Source: Planctomycetota bacterium
GTDB taxonomy: Bacteria > Planctomycetota > Phycisphaerae > Phycisphaerales > SM1A02
Length of the DNA: 43,748 bases
Direction: 5' to 3'
NCBI GenBank assembly: GCA_016873115.1
Contig: VGYB01000016.1
Coordinates: 1-43,748, forward strand
Part shown: one piece after another, positions 40,573-43,748 of the stretch
How the letters are laid out: every line of letters starts with the position of its first letter
How positions within the stretch are numbered: the stretch's first letter is position 1
Program-made: the position numbers and the translations under genes
The notes under the pieces: generated by a model
The model's database searches: none
Seen by the model: only the letters and a program-made list of their open reading frames with translations
What the model was told of the DNA's origin: nothing

Positions 40573-41514
40573 TCACTTGGGTAGGCCGTCGAGGATCCGA
40601 GCCTTCACATCCTGCGGCGTGAAGTCGAAGCGCTCGCGACAGGCCGTGTCGCCGACTGCGCACTCCATGGTTCGCTCGGTCAGCGCGACCAGTCCCGGGA
40701 ACGCCGGATGCAGCCGATCACGCTGCATGACCGGTCCTTGCTTCACCGGATCCCATTGCACGGGTCCGACGCGGATCGGCTCGCCGGATCGCGTCTCGTC
40801 AATCACCCCTGCAAGGTTCAGGACACGCACGAGCGACTTGCCCTTGGCCCACGCAGCGAGCCGCTCATTGAGCGTGGAAAGCGTCGCTTCCTCGGGCAGC
40901 TGCATCACGGACATCATTCGACCCTTGGCGGCGCGCATGTCGGGCAGGTTCCCGATGACCAGGGGAACCCCTGCAGCGACAACCCGATCGAGCTGGGAGA
41001 GACCTCGCTCGAAGAGCGACGCACGGTCCTCTTCCGACCGGATCGGTGTCTTGCCGATGCCGCCGCCACCGTACGCGTACCAGAAGAGGAAGTCGACGGC
41101 GAGCAGCAGCGTCGGCTTGGTCTTCAGCGCGCGCGTGATGGCATCCTCGCCGCGCACGAGCGGATCGCTGAAGAACAGGCCGGTTGCGTAGTGCGCAACG
41201 AGTTCGGTCATGCCGGGCTTGGCGGCGGCGACCAGCACATCGCGCATGTCGACGAGCTCGGCCTTGAAGGGCGTGGCGCTGCCGTTGCTGACAGCGACGC
41301 CGAAGCCGTCACTTGCGCTGGCACCCACGATGGCGATGCGCTTGGTGACCGATGGGTCGAACGGTGCGGACGATCCGCTTGGCGCGGCGGCAGCCACGGG
41401 CTGGCCATCGGCGCGAAGTGCGCGCGTGGGCGCCGCCCCGGCAAGGATGGCGGCGAGGCAGGCGCTCCACCAGATCGTGCGCGGGAGCCACGGATGGGTT
41501 GAGTACGCGGTCAC
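40573..41514 (-). CDS. Secreted SGNH/GDSL-family hydrolase-like protein
   Basis: 313 residues from GTG 41514. A signal peptide (about WSACLAAILAGAAPTRALRA) and a short Ala/Ser linker precede the fold. Block I reads IAIVGASASDGFG with Ser66 in the nucleophile position (GAS for GDS), block III is VIGNLPD, and block V DRLHPAFPG supplies Asp and His. These fit SGNH esterases/acyl hydrolases. A paired Cys region (ECAVGDTACRERF) near the end may be a disulfide. TAGGAT lies 6 nt before the GTG, supporting it as a leaderless start. Confidence 0.75.
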   Translation of the reverse strand: MTAYSTHPWLPRTIWWSACLAAILAGAAPTRALRADGQPVAAAAPSGSSAPFDPSVTKRIAIVGASASDGFGVAVSNGSATPFKAELVDMRDVLVAAAKPGMTELVAHYATGLFFSDPLVRGEDAITRALKTKPTLLLAVDFLFWYAYGGGGIGKTPIRSEEDRASLFERGLSQLDRVVAAGVPLVIGNLPDMRAAKGRMMSVMQLPEEATLSTLNERLAAWAKGKSLVRVLNLAGVIDETRSGEPIRVGPVQWDPVKQGPVMQRDRLHPAFPGLVALTERTMECAVGDTACRERFDFTPQDVKARILDGLPK

Positions 41515-41520
41515 GCAGCC

Positions 41521-41526
41521 ATCCTA
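41521..41526 (-). promoter_or_regulatory. -10 element (TAGGAT) of the SGNH gene, leaderless
   Basis: TAGGAT on minus, preceded by gcg and followed by 6 nt (ggctgc) and GTG 41514: the same context as the PilZ promoter at 22250. The rest of the gap to 41745 shows no supportable gene. Confidence 0.5.
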
Positions 41527-41730
41527 CGCGCCTGGCATGGTGCGCTCGTGCTCGCCCGCGGGGGGCTGAGATTGGTGTTTGCTTCAGGCTCACAGTGGGG
41601 TATGGGTCCTGCTGCGGGAAACACGCTCATGCGCAACGAATGGAATGGTGTGCGACGAATGGTGCGGTACGCGGTGGCCGCTGGTGTGCTGGCGCTCGTC
41701 CTCCCGCAACCTCGGGTCCCGGTCGCGCGT

Positions 41731-41744
41731 CGCGAGGCCTCGCG
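41731..41744 (-). terminator. Perfect palindrome directly after sucD
   Basis: CGCGAGGCCTCGCG, a 14-bp perfect palindrome one base beyond the sucD stop. It could fold as a short hairpin (CGCGA/TCGCG stem, GGCC loop) or be a protein-binding site; no T-run. Confidence 0.3.
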
Positions 41745-41745
41745 C

Positions 41746-42675
41746 TCAGGCCAGGCCCAGCGCGGTTGCCATCGTCTGGCCCAGGTCGGCCGGGCTCATG
41801 CTGACATGAATTCCGCACTCGGCCATGACCTTGAGCTTGGCCTCGGCGGTGTCATCAGCGCCGCCGATGATCGCGCCGGCATGGCCCATGCGCTTGCCCT
41901 TGGGCGCGGTGCGCCCGGCGACGAAGCCAGCGACCGGCTTGGTCATGTTGTCCCTGATCCAGTGCGCGGCGTCGATCTCGGCGCTGCCGCCGATCTCGCC
42001 GATCATGATCACGCCGTCGGTCTGCGGATCGGCGTTGAACATCTCGAGGACCTCGAGGAAGTCGAGCCCCTTGACCGGGTCGCCTCCGATGCCCACGCAG
42101 GTCGACTGGCCGATGCCGCGCACTGAGCACTGCCAGACGGCTTCATAGGTCAGGGTGCCGCTTCGGCTCACGATGCCCACAGCCTTGCCGGTCTTGGCAT
42201 CGCGCCGATGCGTGTGGATGTAGCCGGGCATGATGCCGATCTTGCATCCTCCCTCGAAGCGATTGCCGACTCGGTAGCCAGGGGTGATCACGCCGGGGCA
42301 ATTCGGGCCGACCAGGATCGTGCCGGGGTATCCGGCCAGCCGAGCCCGCGTTCGGACCATGTCCTGCACCGGCACGCCCTCGGTGATCGCGACGATCGTC
42401 TTGATGCCCGCATCGGCAGCCTCGAGGATCGCGTCGGCCGCGAATGGCGGCGGCACGAAAATCATGCTCGCGGTGGCGCCCGTACTGCGCACGGCCTGGT
42501 CGACGGTGTCGAAGACGGGCAGGCCGTTGGCATCCTTCTGGCCACCCTTGCCGGGCGTGGTCCCGCCGACCATGCGGGTGCCGTACTCGAAGCAGCCCTT
42601 GGTGTGGAAGGCACCGGCCGAGCCGGTGATGCCTTGGCAGATGACCCGAGTGTTGCCGTCGATCAGGATGGACAT
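41746..42675 (-). CDS. sucD: Succinyl-CoA synthetase alpha subunit
   Basis: Binds CoA and carries the phosphohistidine in the TCA-cycle step succinyl-CoA to succinate. 309 residues. [23 protein letters not shown] and GGTTPGKGG are N-terminal CoA-domain blocks; [27 protein letters not shown] and the active His in [12 protein letters not shown] are present. A small insertion (about [10 protein letters not shown]) follows [10 protein letters not shown], where E. coli has a shorter loop. ATG 42675 is preceded by a C-rich tract and no Shine-Dalgarno; TATCCT lies 11 nt upstream. sucC is not in the window. Confidence 0.95.
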   Translation of the reverse strand: MSILIDGNTRVICQGITGSAGAFHTKGCFEYGTRMVGGTTPGKGGQKDANGLPVFDTVDQAVRSTGATASMIFVPPPFAADAILEAADAGIKTIVAITEGVPVQDMVRTRARLAGYPGTILVGPNCPGVITPGYRVGNRFEGGCKIGIMPGYIHTHRRDAKTGKAVGIVSRSGTLTYEAVWQCSVRGIGQSTCVGIGGDPVKGLDFLEVLEMFNADPQTDGVIMIGEIGGSAEIDAAHWIRDNMTKPVAGFVAGRTAPKGKRMGHAGAIIGGADDTAEAKLKVMAECGIHVSMSPADLGQTMATALGLA

Positions 42676-42686
42676 GGGAGGGGGGG

Positions 42687-42692
42687 AGGATA
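42687..42692 (-). promoter_or_regulatory. -10 element (TATCCT) of sucD
   Basis: TATCCT on minus, 11 nt of almost pure C/T (cccccctccc preceded by c) before ATG 42675. Confidence 0.4.
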
Positions 42693-42739
42693 GCAATGTC
42701 GCGATGGCTTCTGCCGCGCAGGAACCTGCCGGATCCGTT

Positions 42740-42745
42740 GTAATG
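42740..42745 (+). promoter_or_regulatory. -10-like element (TGTAAT) of purM
   Basis: TGTAAT (five of six consensus bases), 10 nt before ATG 42756. It overlaps an in-frame ATG at 42744, which makes that ATG an unlikely start. Confidence 0.35.
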
Positions 42746-42755
42746 CCAGCTTCCA

Positions 42756-43748
42756 TGGCCGCCATGAAGCCGCTCACGTACAAGGATGCCGGCGTCGACA
42801 TCGATGCAGGCGACGAGGTCGTCGACCTGATCAAGCCGATCGTGCGGCGGACCTACTCGCCGCGCGTGCTCGGCCAGCACGGCAGCTTCGCCGGCATGTT
42901 CCGGCTCTTTGGCGAGGGGCTCTTCCGGAAGCAGTACCGCGATCCGGTGCTCGTCGGCTGCACCGACGGCGTGGGCACCAAGGTCATGATCGCCGCCGAG
43001 CGCAAGGTCTACGACACCGTGGGCATCGACTGCGTGGCGATGAATGTGAACGACCTCATCGTGCAGGGTGCGGAACCGCTCTTCTTCCTTGACTACCTTG
43101 GGCTCTCGCGCATCGCGCCGAAGGACACCGCTGCCATGATCGATGGCGTGGCCAAGGGCTGCGAAGCGGCCGGCTGCGCGCTCATCGGCGGCGAGTGCGC
43201 CGAGATGCCCGACATCTATCGGCAGGGCGACTTCGACATCGCTGGCTTCTGCGTGGGAGTCGTCGAACACAGACGGATCATCACGAGCAAGCTCGTGCGC
43301 AAGGGTGACATGGTCATCGGCCTGGCCGCCAGCGGCGTGCACAGCAATGGCTACTCGCTCGTGCGGCGGATCGTGAAGGATGCGCCGCTGGACATGGACC
43401 GTGTGTACCCGGAGCTTGGCCGCAAGCCGCTCTGGAACGTGCTGCTGGAGCCCACGCGGATCTACGCGAAGCCGATCGTGAAGCTGCTCGCTGGCTACCG
43501 TCGCAAGATGGTGATCAGCGGCATGGCGCACATCACCGGTGGCGGCCTGCCTGGCAACGCCTGTCGTGCCTTGCCGAGCCACTTGGATTGCGTGATCGAC
43601 CGCTCCTCCTGGACACCCAACCCGATCTTCCCGTTCCTGCAGAAGCACGGCGGCATCGAGGACGAGGAAATGTTCCGCGTCTTCAACATGGGCATCGGCT
43701 ATGTGCTGTTCGTACGGCCTGACTTCGCGAGGGCAGTGGTCAGGAAGC
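42756..43748 (+). CDS. purM: Phosphoribosylformylglycinamidine cyclo-ligase (AIR synthetase), 3' end outside window
   Basis: ATP-dependent ring closure to aminoimidazole ribonucleotide in purine synthesis. The 331 codons seen include [65 protein letters not shown] and [18 protein letters not shown], all PurM blocks; the frame runs off the edge inside the C-terminal domain. Starts at 42744, 42756 and 42765 are all in frame; 42765 gives the most typical N-terminus ([10 protein letters not shown]), while 42756 lies 10 nt after the promoter-like hexamer. Confidence 0.95.

Noticed and set aside
41548..42126. 192-codon plus frame in and beyond the 41515-41745 gap, with a signal-like VRYAVAAGVLALVL stretch
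   Set aside because: About two thirds runs antisense through conserved sucD; no promoter hexamer or ribosome-binding site precedes it, and the hydrophobic stretch is too short to carry the call.
1..43748. tRNA, rRNA, CRISPR, insertion sequence, attachment site or origin
   Set aside because: Intergenic gaps are short and showed no cloverleaf, CCA-ending stem, direct-repeat series, transposase frame or DnaA-box cluster on reading; a covariance-model search would be needed to exclude small RNAs.

Overview
The window looks like a piece of chromosome from a high-G+C Gram-negative planctomycete, most likely of the class Phycisphaerae. The clues are a short type IV pseudopilin-like protein with the planctomycete-style 'CRSNLKQ' block after its N-terminal helix, an LptD-like outer-membrane protein, a bacterial LeuRS with an extended zinc-domain region, several large secreted proteins of unknown function, and DUF58/transglutaminase and cobalamin-sensor genes. 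Placement is by protein character only; I could not search databases. Nearly all of the window is coding. There is no gene-free stretch above 300 bases: the longest is 41515-41745 (231 nt), then 32275-32449 and 31717-31887. I saw no tRNA, rRNA, CRISPR array, insertion sequence or prophage gene.

Layout. 1-3837 (minus): an LptD-like protein (cut by the window edge) behind a UbiA-family membrane protein. 3863-5699 (plus): ribH-nusB-ftsY in a tightly overlapped operon. 5762-9642 (plus): pseudopilin-like protein, membrane-anchored unknown, HrpB helicase. 9646-10440 (minus): LOG-family protein. 10556-15133 (plus): folC with a long N-terminal tail, then leuS. 15230-17414 (minus): a ClpP-like coiled-coil lipoprotein and a small membrane protein. 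17451-23104 (plus): a DUF2314-like protein, DUF58, TgpA-like transglutaminase and a PilZ protein. 23167-25121 (plus): BAX-inhibitor-1 family protein and a CarH-like cobalamin sensor without a DNA-binding domain. 25170-31716: a fatty-acid synthesis island, rpmF-plsX-fabH-fabD-lipoprotein and acpP, fabF on minus, with fabG flipped to plus between them. 31888-32941 (plus): rpsL-rpsG. 33033-38425 and onward: DoxX-like, ThiF/MoeB-like, DinB-like, a large secreted unknown, a GlpF-type channel and a second large secreted unknown. 40573-43748: an SGNH hydrolase and sucD on minus, and the start of purM on plus.

The strongest non-gene signal is a promoter grammar repeated across the window. In front of about fifteen transcription units there is a -10-like hexamer TA(G/C)NNT placed only 6-11 nt before the start codon, usually followed by a C-rich spacer ending in CC just before the start. 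That leaves no room for a Shine-Dalgarno sequence and predicts leaderless mRNAs. The units whose TANNNT lies further away (28-52 nt: clpP-like, BAX-inhibitor, acpP, fabG, rpmF) mostly have a good Shine-Dalgarno, which acts as an internal control. Three divergent gene pairs share one TA between two opposing -10 elements. Other points of note: fabG with no canonical start codon (ATC is best), acpP starting at TTG, ribosomal protein S12 with Arg at position 88 (a streptomycin-resistance residue), and a UbiA-like protein lacking the second Asp motif.
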